64,000 bases of DNA from Sciurus carolinensis (GCF_902686445.1 NC_062232.1:74789440-74853439); one strand, 5' to 3'. Numbered from the stretch's first letter, positions 50,099 to 60,723 are shown. A program made the numbers and translations. The notes: generated by a model from the letters alone, not told the origin.

Positions 50099-50226
50099 TA
50101 TTTTTTTTATTTTTACAGACTGCATTTTGATTCATTGTACAAAAATGGGGTACATCTTTTCATTTTTATGGTTGTGCATGATGTAGATTCATATCATTCA
50201 TGTAGTCATACATGTTCATAGGGTAA
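50099..50226 (-). mobile_element. L1 3'-terminal UTR fragment
   Basis: Poly-T, 'tgattcattgtacaaaaatg', 'gattcatatcattcatgtag', ending '...gggtaa'. This is the extreme 3' end of the same L1 lineage as 50814-56481, and it stops within a few bases of where that element's UTR begins. 587 bp of unrelated sequence lies between them. Confidence 0.8.
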
Positions 50227-50800
50227 AACTAAAGATACTATGCATACAGGAAAAACATGAAGTGTGTGTGAAGGTGGCTGAGTATGGGGGTACTCAGTTA
50301 TCTATTTACAATTGGAGAATTATGAAAAGTATTAGTTTCTGCATCATATATATATATATATATATGTTTGGGCAATCAATAGTTTTCTGTAACTTTTCGT
50401 AGATTGATTTTTATTATTTATTAGCAAGAAAAAACATTGCACTTAAAATATATAGCAATAGATTTTCATATCCTTTTAGGATGACTCACAAAAGTAAATC
50501 TGTTCTTTTGCAGATGATTTTGACATTCCTCAGAGAGGCACCACTTAAATGTGATGTGGCAAATAGGACTCTACTAAATGTGTCTTCAAATAAATTATAA
50601 GTTATTACTGCTATTTCCCAAGATTTAAAATGCAATTGTTTGATATTCATCAGTTAACTAAATTGACTGAGAACAGAAAGATAAATGTAGACAAAAACTT
50701 AATTTTCCGCTCATTCTTGTTGAACATAATCATTTGCTTCTTAGTGAGGTATATAGAGTTTCATTTTAGAGAAAAATCTTATTACATAACATAGGCATTT
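50227..50800. other. Unrecognised sequence between two L1 pieces
   Basis: No repeat recognised except a short (AT)n run at 50346-50366. It is the pre-insertion flank of the full-length L1, whose left target duplication begins at 50801. Confidence 0.55.
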
Positions 50801-50813
50801 TCTTTAGGTATTT

Positions 50814-50975
50814 TTTTTTGTCTCTCTTTCTTTTTCCCTTCGCTCCCACACCTCCCACCCCTCTTTTCCCTCTATACAGTCCTTCCTTCCTCCATTCTTA
50901 CCACCCTCCTTAACCCTAACCCTAAACCTAACCCTAACCCTAACAGTAACCTCTCCCACCCACCATTATATGTCC
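50814..50975 (-). other. L1 3' UTR, short form
   Basis: Sense strand runs from the ORF2 stop through a purine-rich stretch (G- and A-rich, reversed as 'ccctcttttccctctataca') to an A tail right after '..agagac'. Other copies in the window (34567-34911 and 50099-50226) carry about 120 nt more before the tail, so this copy ends early, most simply by premature polyadenylation or internal A priming. Confidence 0.8.
50911..50946 (-). repeat. Telomere-type (TTAGGG)n run inside L1 3' UTR
   Basis: + strand TAACCC x2, TAAACC, TAACCC x2, then TAACAG. On the L1 sense strand this is (TTAGGG), four exact units and one variant. It sits in the G-rich part of the 3' UTR, a part known in other mammals for G-quadruplex potential. 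The matching positions of the L1 at 34567-34911 and of the 21035-21583 piece have no such run. Confidence 0.93.
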
Positions 50976-53900
50976 TCATCCACTTCTCAGCAAGATCATT
51001 CCTCCTTTGGTTTTTTGAGATTGGCTTATCTCACTTAGCATGATATTCTCCAATTTCATCCATTTGCCTGCAAATGCCATAATTTTATCATTCTTTATGG
51101 CAGAGTAATATTCCATTGTAAATATATGACACAGTTTCTTTATCCATTCATCAATTGAAGGACATCAAGGTTGGTTCCAAATCTGGCTATGGTGAATTGA
51201 GCAGCAATGAACATTGATGTGGCTGTATCTCTGTAGTATGTTGATTTTAAGTCCTTTGGGTATAGGCCAAAGAGTGGGATAGCTGGGTCAAATGGTGGTT
51301 CCATTCCAAGCTTTCTGAGGAATCTCCATACTGCTTTCCAGAGTGGCTGCACTAATTTGCAGCCCCACCAGCAATGTATGAGTGTTCCTTTTTCCCCACA
51401 TCCTCGCCAACACCTATTGTTGCTTGTGTTCTTGATAATCGCCATTCTAATTGGGGTGAGATGGAATCTTAGTGTAGTTTTAATTTGCATTTCTCTTATT
51501 ACTAGAGATGTTGAACATTTTTTCATATATCTATTGATTGCTTGTATATCTTCTTCTGTGAAGTGTCTCTCCATTTCCTTAGCCCATTTGTTGGGTGGAT
51601 TATTTTTATTCTTGGTGTAGAGTTATTTGAGTTCTTTATATATTCTGGAAATTAGCACTCTATCTGAAGTATGAGTGGCAAAGATATTCTCCCACTCTGT
51701 AGGCTCTCTCTTCACATTACTGATAGTTTCCTTTGCTGAGAGAAAGTTTTTTAGTTTGAATCTATCCCAGTTGTTGATTCTTACTTTTATTTCCTGTGCT
51801 ATGGGAGTCCTATTAAGGAAGTCTGATCCTAAGCCAACAAGGTGAAGATTTGGACCTACTTTTTCTTCTATAAGATGTAGCATCTCCAGTCTGATTCTGA
51901 GGTCCTTGATCCATTTTGAGTTGAGTTTTGTGCAGGGTGAGAGATAGGGATTTAATTTCATTCTGTTGCAGATGGATTTCCAGTTTTCCCACCACCATTT
52001 GTTGAAGAGGCAATCTTTTCTCCAAAGCATATTTTTGGCCCCTTTGTCTAGTATGAGAAAATTGTATTTATTTGGGTTTGTGTCCATGTCCTCTATTCTT
52101 TACCATATATCTACCTGTCTATTTTGGTACCAATACCATGTCGTTTTTGTTACTATTGCTTTGTAATAGAGTTGAAGATCTGGTATTGCGATACCCCCTG
52201 CTTCGCTCTTTCTACTGAGGATTGCTTTAGCTTATTCTGGGTTTTTTATTCTTCCAGATGAATTTCAAAATTGCTTGCTCTATTTCTGTAAGGTACATCA
52301 TTGGGATGTTAATTGTAATTGCATTGAATCTGTATAGCACTTTTGATAGTATGGCCATTTTGACAATATTAATTCTGCCTATCCAAGAACATGGGAGATC
52401 TTTCCATCTTCTAAGGTTTTCTTTAATTTCTTTCTTTAGTGTTCTGTAGTTCTCTTTGTAGAGGTCTCTCACCTCTTTTGTAAGATTGATTCCCAAGTAT
52501 TTTATTTTTTTCAATGCTATTGTGAATGGGGTAGTTTTTCTAATTTCTCTTTCTGAAGATTCATCGCTTATGTATAAAAATGCATTACATTTATGTGCAT
52601 TGATCGTATATCCTGCTACTTTACTAAATTCACTTATGAGTTCTAAAAGTTTTCTGGTGGAATTTCGTGGTTCCTCTAAATATATAATCATGTCATCAGC
52701 GAACAGGGATAGTTTGAGTTCTTCTTTTCCAATTCGTATCCCTTTAATTTCTTTGGTTTGTCTAATTGCTCTGGCTAGAGTTTCAAGGACGATGTTGAAT
52801 AGAAGTGGTGAAAGAGGGCATCCCTGCCTTGTTCCAGTTTTTAGGGGGAATGCTTTCAGTTTTTCATGGTTTAGAATGATATTTGCCATGGGCTTAGCGT
52901 AGATGGCCTTTAGAATGTTAAGGAATGTTCCCACTATCCCAATTTTTTCTAGTGTTTTGAGCATGAAGGGATGCTGTATTTTCTTGAGTGCTTTTTCTGC
53001 ATCTATAGAAATAATCATGTGATTCTTAACTTTAAGTCTGTTGATATGGTGAATGGCATTTATTGATTTCCGGATGTTGAACCACCCTTGCATCCTTGGG
53101 ATAAAATCCACTTGATCGTGGTGCACTATCTTTTTAATATATTTTTGTATGCGATTTGCTAAGATTTTGTTGAGAATTTTTGTGTCAATGTGCATTAAGG
53201 ATATTGGTCTGAAATTTTCTTTCCTCGATGTGTCTCTGTCTGGTTTAGGTATCAGGGTGATATTGGCTTCATAGAATGAGTTTGGGAGGGTTCCCTCCTC
53301 TTCTATTTCATGGAATACTTTGAGGAGTATTGGAATGAGCTGTTCATTAAAGGTTTTGTAGAACTCGGCTGAGAACAGATCTGGTCCCGAACTTTTCTTT
53401 GTTGGTAGGCTTTTGATGACCTCTTCTATTTCATTGTTTGAAATTGATTTATTTAAGTTTTTTATAATCTCCTCATTCAGTTTAGGTAATTCATATGTCT
53501 CTAGTAACTTGTTGATGTCTTCGAGGTTTTCTGTTTTATTGGAGTATAGATTTTCAAAATAGCTTCTAATTATGTTTTGTATTTCACTCATGTCTGTTGT
53601 TATATTTCCTTGTTCATTCCAAATTTTAGTAATTTGAGTTTTCTCCCTCTTTCTCTTTGTTAGTGTGGCTAAGGGTTTATCACTTTTGTTTATTTTTTCA
53701 AAGAACCAACTATTTATTTTGTGATTTTTTCTATTGTTTCTTTTGTTTCAATTTCATTGATTTCTGCTCTGATTTTAACTATTTCCTGTCTTGTATTACT
53801 TTTGGTCTTGGTCTGCTCTTCTTTTTCTAGGGCTTTGAGCTGTAGTGTTAAGTCATTTATTTGTTGATTTTTACTTCTTTTGTTGAATGCACCCCATGAA

Positions 53901-54798
53901 ATAAATCTTCCTCTAAGTACTGCTTTCATAGTGTCCCAGAGATTTTGATATGATGTGTCTTTGTTCTCATTTACTTCTAAGAATTTTTTATTTCCCTCCT
54001 GATGTCTTCTGTTATCCATTCATCATATAATAGCGTATTATTTAATCTCCAGGTATTGGAGAAGTTTCTGTTTTTTATTCTGTCATTTATTTCTAATTTC
54101 AATCCATTATGATCTGATAGAATACAAGGTAGTATCTCTATCTTCTTGTATTTGCTAACAGTAGCTTTGTGGCATAAAATATGGTCTATTTTAGAGAAGG
54201 ATCCATGTGTTGCTGAGAAGAAAGTGTATTCATTCTTTGTTGGATGGTATATTCTATATATGTACGTTAAGTCTAAATAGTTGATTGTGTTATTGAAATC
54301 TATGGTTTCTTTATTCAATTTTTGTTTGGAAGATCTATCCAGTGGTGAGAGAGGTGTGTTAAAATCTCCTAGTATTATTGTGTTGTGGTCTATTTGATTT
54401 GTGGAATTAAGAAGGATTTGTTTGACGTACATGGATGAGCCAATGTTCGGGGCATAGATATTTGTGATTGTTATGTTTTGCTGATTTATGCTTCCCTTAA
54501 GCACTATGCAATGTCCTTCGTTATCCCTTCTGACTAGTTTTGTCTTGAAGTCCACATTATCTGAAATGAGGATGGATACTCCAGCTTTTTTGCTGTGTCC
54601 ATATGCATGATATGTTTTTTCCCATCCTTTCACCTTTAGTCTATGGGTATCTCTTTCTATGAGATGAGTCTATTGCAGGCAGCATATTGTTGGATTTTTC
54701 TTTTTGATCCAATCTGCCAGTCTATGTCGTTTGATTGATGAGTTCAGGCCATTAACATTCAGGGTTATTATTGTGATATGATTTGTATTCCCAGTCAT
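50976..54798 (-). pseudogene. L1 ORF2 (endonuclease-reverse transcriptase), degraded
   Basis: ORF2p nicks DNA and reverse-transcribes L1 RNA at the nick. Start taken at 54798 (in-frame alternative 54807) because this puts the QETH glutamate at codon 43, as in human ORF2. Endonuclease: GDFN, 'SKIDHIL' and 'SDHNGL' motifs are intact, but codon 43 is TAG (54670-54672). RT: 454-codon frame 52227-53591 with '[17 protein letters not shown]' and FADD (52692-52703) intact. Motif A reads '[12 protein letters not shown]', with L-K where related L1s have F-D. C-terminal C-x3-C-x7-H-x4-C motif ('[18 protein letters not shown]') intact at about 51355-51410. Other damage: a 1-base loss near 53986, a frameshift near 53715-53745, an inserted base near 52226, TAA near 52108, TAA at 51623-51625, and a frameshift just before 51140. 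Expected length about 1,275 codons; the total span agrees. Confidence 0.95.
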
Positions 54799-54854
54799 TT
54801 GACTCATTTTTGTTTTTTGACATGATTTGGTTTCTCCTTTATTTGGCTATTCCT

Positions 54855-55835
54855 TTAGGCTAGTTCCTCCCATTGCTGATTTGCATCATTGTTTTTCATC
54901 TCTTCCTCATGGAATATTTTGCTGAGAATGTTCTGTAATGCCGGCTTTCTTTATGTAAATTCTATTAGCTTATATTTATCATGGAAGGATCTTATTTCGT
55001 TGTCAAATCTGAAAGTAAGTTTTGCTGGGTGTAAGATTCTTGGTTGGCATCTGTTTTCTTTCAGGGCTTGGTAAATGTTGTTCCAGGCCCTTCTAGCTTT
55101 TAGGGTCTGGGTTGAAAAATCTGCTGATATTCTTATTGGTTTCCCTCTGAATGTAATTTGATTCTTTTCTCTCATGGCCTTTAAAATTCTGTCTTTATTT
55201 TGTATGTTAGGTATTTTCATAATAATGTGCCTTGGTGTGGGTCTGTTGTATTTTTGTATATTTGGAGTCCTATAAGCCTCTTGTACTTGGATTTCCATTT
55301 CATTCTTCAGATTTGGGAAATTTTCTGATATTATTTCATTGAATAGATTGTTCATTCCTTTAATTCTTGTAGATTTTGTTCATGATTTCTTACCATCTTC
55401 TCTGTTTGTTCAACTTTGTTTTCAAGATTAAAAAGTTCATCTTCAATGTCTGAGGTTCTGTCTTCCAGGTGTTCTATCCTATTGGTTATGCTTTCTATGG
55501 AGTTTTTAACTTGGTTTATTGTTTCCTTCATTTCAAGGATTTCTGTGTTTTTTTTTTTTCATTATGTCTAACTATTTATTGAAATGATCTCTTTCTTCCC
55601 GTATTTACTCTTTTAACTGTTGATTGGTGTGATCACTTAATGCCTGTATTTGCTCTTTTATCTCCTCCTTCAATACCTGCATTTGCTCTTTCATCTCCTC
55701 GTTTGCTTCCCTGATTGTTTTAATTATGTACATTCTGAACTCCCTTTCTGACATTTCTTCTGCTGTGCTGTCATTGGGTTTTATTGATATAGTATCTAGG
55801 TTTGTTTGGGACATTTTCTTCCCTTGTTTTCTCAT
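54855..55835 (-). pseudogene. L1 ORF1 (RNA-binding chaperone), degraded
   Basis: ORF1p forms trimers that coat L1 RNA. From the ATG at 55833-55835: a charged N-terminus, then coiled-coil heptads rich in E/K/Q ('EEMKEQMQVLKEEIKEQIQA'), a TAA at 55605-55607, more coiled coil, a deletion, then the RRM and C-terminal domain (55355-54954, with 'RPTPRHIIMKIPN', 'ITFRGKPIRISADFS' and 'RRAWNNIYQALKE'). A second TAA at 54951-54953 precedes about 32 further in-frame codons ending 'NQQWEELA' and a TAA at 54855-54857, which I take as the original end. Compared with the L1 at 61857-62411, the copy lacks about 22 codons around the 'WDIMKRPNL' segment between coiled coil and RRM, with a frame change. Confidence 0.93.
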
Positions 55836-56481
55836 ATTGGTCAGATGTCAGGGACTCTGAGTTATTGCAGATTTCCTCTATTGGCTTATAGTGTCCCTGT
55901 AGATTTCCAGTATATCACCTCCCAGCCTTCAGTTGCCTGAAGTCTTGGAGGAACTTGATAATGCAGTGCTTCCGAAGAAAGCTGGCCCTTGCCCGCTACT
56001 GGTTCCAGGGCTTGGAGCTGGCTCTGTGTGGAAAGGCTCTCACTGGCGGTCTGCTCCTAGAGGCTGGCTGTGAAAGGATGTTGCTGCCGGAGGGTGCAGG
56101 GCTGCTTGGGGAAGTCCCTGGCTGCCCTGTCCTGGTCCCTGAAGCTGCCTGTGGGCCGGAGCTTGCCGCTGGTTCCAGGACTTGGAGCTGGTTCTGTGCA
56201 GAAAGGCTCTCCCTGTGGGGCCTGCTCCGAGAAGCTGGCCGTGTGGAAGGAGCCCGCCACCGGAGGGAGCAGGGATACCTGGGGAAGACTCTATCTGCCC
56301 TGCCCTACTCTGAGAAGCTGCCCCTATCTGGGCGTGCCGCCCGGGCCGAGCTTCACCCGGTGGGGGAGACTCACCCCGTGACTTTATTTTAGTCAGAATC
56401 TCTCAATGCCTACCCTTCTTGAATCCTGGTTTCTGGAGCGACAGGAGATGCAGTCACCCTCTAGTCCGCCATCTTGGATCC
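55836..56481 (-). promoter_or_regulatory. L1 5' UTR / internal promoter
   Basis: 646 bp, GC- and CpG-rich (about 55990-56360) in an otherwise AT-rich window. It begins on the sense strand with 'GGATCCAAGATGGCGGACTA'. CAAGATGGC (56468-56476) is the YY1 site that positions initiation in human L1; its role here is inferred. The body contains tandem 170-bp units. Open frames on the + strand here (145 and 103 codons) are GC-driven artefacts, not genes. Confidence 0.88.
55986..56340. repeat. Two tandem ~170-bp monomers in L1 5' UTR
   Basis: 'ggttccagggcttggagctg' at 56001 recurs as 'ggttccaggacttggagctg' at 56171, exactly 170 bp later. Following blocks also recur in order ('gaaaggctct', 'ctgctcc', 'gctggc', 'ccggaggg', 'tggggaag', 'gaagctgcc'). 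The sequence left of 56001 looks like the end of a further partial unit. Confidence 0.88.
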
Positions 56482-56494
56482 TCTTTAGGTATTT

Positions 56495-57014
56495 CTTGTG
56501 AAGACAGTATGAACATACAATTACAGTCAACTAAACGGAATTAGTACAAAGCACATATTTGAAATTCACTAACTTTTAAATTAATGTCTGATATAGTAGT
56601 TTCAATCTTCTCTATCATAGATTATATTATATTAAACTATAAAATGAATTTGTTTTACTCCATAGTGTTCTTAAAAATACATTCTCATCAACAGTAGAAG
56701 AACAAGAGTCATGAAGCAATAGAAAAAAGAGAAATTGGATTTCTTGTCAACCTAATAATTCAATATTTATTCCCTGATATGAGAGTGTAAATATTCATTG
56801 ATAGCTGAAATCATGTTGAATAACATATATAAACATAATATTTTACAATTGTGGAAATTGAGGGGTAAAGAAGAATATATTACTTGCACAAATTTATACA
56901 CAAATGCAATAATTGAGCATGAGCTAAAACCTGGTCTCTAAATTACATTTGTATTTTGCATAAGAACTCAATTTGTGTTGCACTCCATCCATTCTGCCAG
57001 GACATATTCTGGAG
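56495..57014. other. Unrecognised AT-rich non-coding DNA
   Basis: Right flank of the full-length L1. No gene or repeat recognised. Confidence 0.5.
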
Positions 57015-57235
57015 GGTTGTTGTCATTCAGTGGTTAAGACCACAAGGAGCTCTGGAGTCATGCACTTGTTTGAATTTCAGCTCTATCATTTTGTGCCCTA
57101 TTTGAACATCAGATTTCTCATATATGAAACAGAAAGTAAAATAGAGTCATGTCAGAGAGTTGTTGAAGGGATAAAATTCATGTAAAAAGAGAGTTCTTGG
57201 CACATACTATGTATAACAAACATTAATATATTATA
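57015..57235 (+). repeat. MIR SINE remnant, nearly full length
   Basis: 'ttcagtggttaagaccacaa', 'ctctggagtcatgcacttg', 'tttcagctctatcattttg', 'gagttgttgaagggataaaa' and 'ttggcacatactatgtata' match the MIR consensus order from A-box region to tail. A 70-codon frame through it is chance. Confidence 0.82.
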
Positions 57236-59569
57236 GAGTTTTTCTAAAAATTGTAACTATATAGTTATGTTATTTTTAAAAAACAACATTTCATGTCATA
57301 TTGAATAAATAATTTATTTATTATAGAATTCAGGAAATGGCAAAGAAAAGTTATTAATTTACACCCTTCCCAGATCATTGTAAACAATTTCTTCACATAA
57401 GAATACACTTATACAATCACACCAAGAATGTAATAGCAGAGACCAGAAATTAGAGATATATTTTATTCACAAGGTTAACAAACCTTGGGTTAGAAGTGAG
57501 TATAACATTAGGATTTAATTTACAAATACGTAACCTTATTAAGTTACAGTAAGAATTTGTTTAATAGATAACAGTGCAAAAAGTTATAGGATGGATATAG
57601 AATGGTGCATTAAAGAAATCAGAATGAAGACATAGATAATTTAAAAATTCATATGTACCATATATATGTGTGCATGTATAGATATGTATAACATATATAT
57701 GTGCATATAAATATATATGTATATCAGATATGTAATTATTTGAAATAAAGAAGTGCACATTTATCTCCCTTTATTTTGATGTAGGGGTTTTGATAAGCAT
57801 TAACCAGTTAGAATCATGCACCATTTTTATTCTACAAACCACATCCATAATACATTCTGTGATTTCCAGTTTTGGTTCCCATAAAATAAAGTATATAATT
57901 AAACACTATTGAATATCTTCCTAAGTATATAATGTTTCCAGAGTTTTATAATGCATTTCCTGAACCTTCTGCAGTTCTCTTACTGAGATCTAATTCTGTG
58001 AGGAGGCTTTTTAGAACTTTGCCCTTTACAAGTCTTTTGGTAAATTTCAATGTCATCTTCTTTAAAGCAATTATCATTATATCCATATTTGTTTATTAAC
58101 ATAAGATTTTAAATAAGTTAAGTAGTTTCAATAGCAAGAGCAGCAGATAGAAACATATTGACTTTTTCATAAGCATAAAACTCATTTTGGCAGCAGATGT
58201 AAGTGATCATGTTTGAAGATACCATCCTACTTGAGGTCATACAGCACAATGACTTCATCTACTCAATATGTTTTATTCACTGTGTGAATAATGAAATTTG
58301 TTTAATCTAATGGGCTTATTAAGTAGAGTTCCATCAAAGATTTCTAATTTGTTAAAATGGTGGCATCTGCACTATCAGACTAGAATATCCAATTGTGAAA
58401 AATTTCAATTTTTGATCATTTTAATATCTCAGTAATTTTATTTGCAGTCTGTACATATTCTTCATAGTTTTCTGACTGCTACATGACAGCAGCATGAGTC
58501 TCTAATCACACTTACAAATATTTGAATGAAAAAAGTTGTTATGCATGGTTTTAGAAAAGTTAAAATCAGTGCACTTCATATCTTTATGTGCAGATAAATT
58601 ACCTCTGGCATCTTATTAAAATTCAGTCTGTGATTTACTAAATCTTATGTGTATTTTTCCACAGTAAAAAGACAACGAACATATAGATGACATATCCTAC
58701 CAGTAGGATTGTTTACTCTGAGAGCAGAGCCTGGAAATGATTTTTTGTAAAGTTATCCAGTTTATTTGAAGTAATGGAAAATTAGAAAATCACTGATTGC
58801 AATTGAAAATCTTAAAACATTTGCCAATCATTCACCATTTGAATTCTGGTTAGGAAATGTAAAGTTCTATTTTTGATTTCATCAATTTTTTTGCAGGGGA
58901 AATTATATGTATTTACTTAGAGATATATTCTTCAATGTTTGTTGCACTCAATATGATTTAGAAATTATTTCATGACAAGAAAAGCAAAGAAATCTGACTA
59001 ATTGGAACTGGTGTATTAAAAGGCACAAATTTCTCTTTTTATAATTAAAAATTTAACATCTTTTGATAATCACAAAATAATTAAGTAGATGGTTTGAAAT
59101 AATAATTTTGCTTTAATCATGTCAAATTCTTCTTAGGCTAAATTCAGTGATTTTTTTTGAAGGGTCAGAATGTAGGAAACAGAGACAATCAGTAATTATT
59201 TGAATGGGTATTAAAATTTGATCTGCTTAATTGCATCATAATATTTTATTAATCTAAATGTATTTATAAAAGAACAGAAATGAAAGCTGAAGTACTGTTA
59301 GAAATGATATTTTAGTGCACATGATTGTGTGAATTATATTTATTAATAAAATCTATGTGTGACTATGGATAGATACATCAGTGGATACACAGATGGATAC
59401 AGATAGATGTGTATTGAATTCAGGATTAATGATTTCTGAGCATACTTATTCACATATAGACTCACTTATTGAAACAAAAAATTATCAAAAGACTACTCAA
59501 ATGGATCAAATGGTCTGGATATAAATACTAATAGCTTTGAAAACGGGCAAATTTGATCAATTTTTTTCT
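57236..59569. other. Unrecognised AT-rich non-coding DNA
   Basis: Contains a low-complexity TA/TG-rich tract at 57655-57725 (ATATATGTG-type repeats) whose antisense frame is an artefact. No gene or interspersed repeat recognised. Confidence 0.5.
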
Positions 59570-59705
59570 TGGTTTTTTTTTGTTAGTGCATTTTAGTTAT
59601 TCATAATAATTGGATTTATTTTGACAAAATTATATATACGCAGATTTTAATTTACTCCATTTCAGTCTCCAGTGTTACCCCTTTCCCTCCCTTCTTAATC
59701 ACTCG
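59570..59705 (-). mobile_element. L1 3' UTR fragment
   Basis: 'gtgcattttagttattcata', 'actccatttcagtctccagt' and 'acccctttccctcccttct' closely resemble the L1 3' ends at 32716-32905, same orientation. Only the 3' end is present. Confidence 0.7.
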
Positions 59706-59825
59706 CTTTCTAAGTTTCCTATCATCTACAGTGAAAACTTTCTATAATAATGAAAAGAAGTTTAAACTCCCTGTAAGGAAGTAAGTGCACCCTCCCTGAT
59801 AGTATGAGTACAGAAATGGTATTGA

Positions 59826-59885
59826 GAGTCTGTAATCCCAGTGGTTAGGGAGGCTGAGTCAGGAGGATCACAAGTTCAAAGCAGT
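59826..59885 (+). repeat. 60-bp B1-type SINE fragment with flanking duplication
   Basis: 'tgtaatcccagtggttaggg' through 'aggatcacaagttcaaagc', the middle of the B1 head only: no 5' GCCGGGC start, no ID half, no A tail. Exact 11-bp repeats 'aatggtattga' at 59815-59825 and 59886-59896 flank it. Confidence 0.85.
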
Positions 59886-59896
59886 AATGGTATTGA

Positions 59897-60493
59897 ATAC
59901 TAGAGTGCAAAGCTGAAGATATCTAAAAGACAAAACAAAATTATATATATTATATATAATGTTATATAATGAAATATTTTAAATAAAATACATGGATTAT
60001 TTATGTCTTATTTTACTTCTATATTTTTGTGTTTGTTATTTTCTTCTGTCCCTTTCTTAAAAATTAGTTTACATACTCAGTGAATGAATCATGTAGAATT
60101 ATAATTATGTTACCTGTTTATGGATATGTCAATATTTATAACAGTGTTTGAGGTAGATAAGTTCCTCTCCTAAACCTATATATATAGGTTGTATAAATGC
60201 AACCGGTAATGCTACAATTTGTGTAATATGAAATATTAATTTGGGATTATACATTAATGATATAGACAAAGTGACTTCCTTGATTGCTAAGTCAATGTAA
60301 ACTAGTAAAGTGGTTTATTTGTTGTCTTACTGTGTGATAAACACTTCAATTGGACCACAAACAAAAATACCAAAAAAGATAACAAATATTATAGTCATGA
60401 GAAACTATTCTGATTTGATCCAAATTAATGTTATTTTATGAAAAATATGAGGGTGAATTCTCGTCTTGAATATTTGAAGTAAAAATATGCATT
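59897..60493. other. Unrecognised AT-rich non-coding DNA
   Basis: Includes short TA-rich palindromic runs at 59943-59975 and 60176-60192. No gene or repeat recognised. Confidence 0.5.
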
Positions 60494-60698
60494 GAGGCCA
60501 GGTACAGTGTCGCATGCCTATAATCCCAGCGACTCGGTAGAATAAGGCAGGATAACAAGTTCAAAGCCTGCCTCAGCAATTTAGCAAGGCACTTAGCAAT
60601 GTAGCAAGAACTTGTCTCTAAATAAAATATAAAAAAGGACTAGGGATGTGGCTGTGGCTCAATGGGTAAGTGCCCATGGGTTCAATCCCTAGTGTAAA
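60494..60698 (+). repeat. B1-ID dimeric SINE
   Basis: 'gaggccaggtacagtgtcgc', 'agttcaaagcctgcctcagc', linker 'ctctaaataaaatataaaaa', ID half with a small 'gtggctgtggctcaa' duplication, and B box 'gggttcaatccctagtg'. Followed directly by a TA run. Confidence 0.9.
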
Positions 60699-60723
60699 TA
60701 TATATATATATTTACATCAGTGG

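Larger units (their letters stand above)
50814..56481 (-). mobile_element. Structurally full-length L1 retrotransposon (inactive)
   Basis: 5.67 kb on the minus strand. From its 5' end: 5' UTR (55836-56481), ORF1 (54855-55835), 47-57 nt spacer, ORF2 (about 50976-54798), 3' UTR (50814-50975) and an A tail (T run at 50811-50819). A perfect 13-bp target duplication 'tctttaggtattt' lies at 50801-50813 and 56482-56494. The nick site at 'catttt|ctttagg' on the + strand suits T-primed L1 endonuclease integration. The 5' end starts with a YY1-type CAAGATGGC, as in full-length primate L1, which argues that it is not 5'-truncated. Both ORFs are broken, so it cannot move itself. No SINE or other element has landed in it, consistent with a relatively young age. 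Confidence 0.96.

Noticed and set aside
50911..50946. Scar of an ancient telomere fusion
   Set aside because: The run is short and lies wholly inside the L1 3' UTR in a fixed orientation.
52486..52902. 138-codon + strand frame
   Set aside because: Antisense shadow of the L1 reverse-transcriptase frame.
52227..53591. 454-codon frame as a host gene
   Set aside because: It is the reverse-transcriptase part of L1 ORF2 (FADD and QGCPLSP motifs), bounded by frameshifts and embedded in an L1 with target duplications.
55955..56392. GC-rich frames of 145, 103 and 67 codons as a gene with CpG island
   Set aside because: They lie on both strands of the L1 5' UTR and its 170-bp monomers; GC content suppresses stops. 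No homologous protein features.
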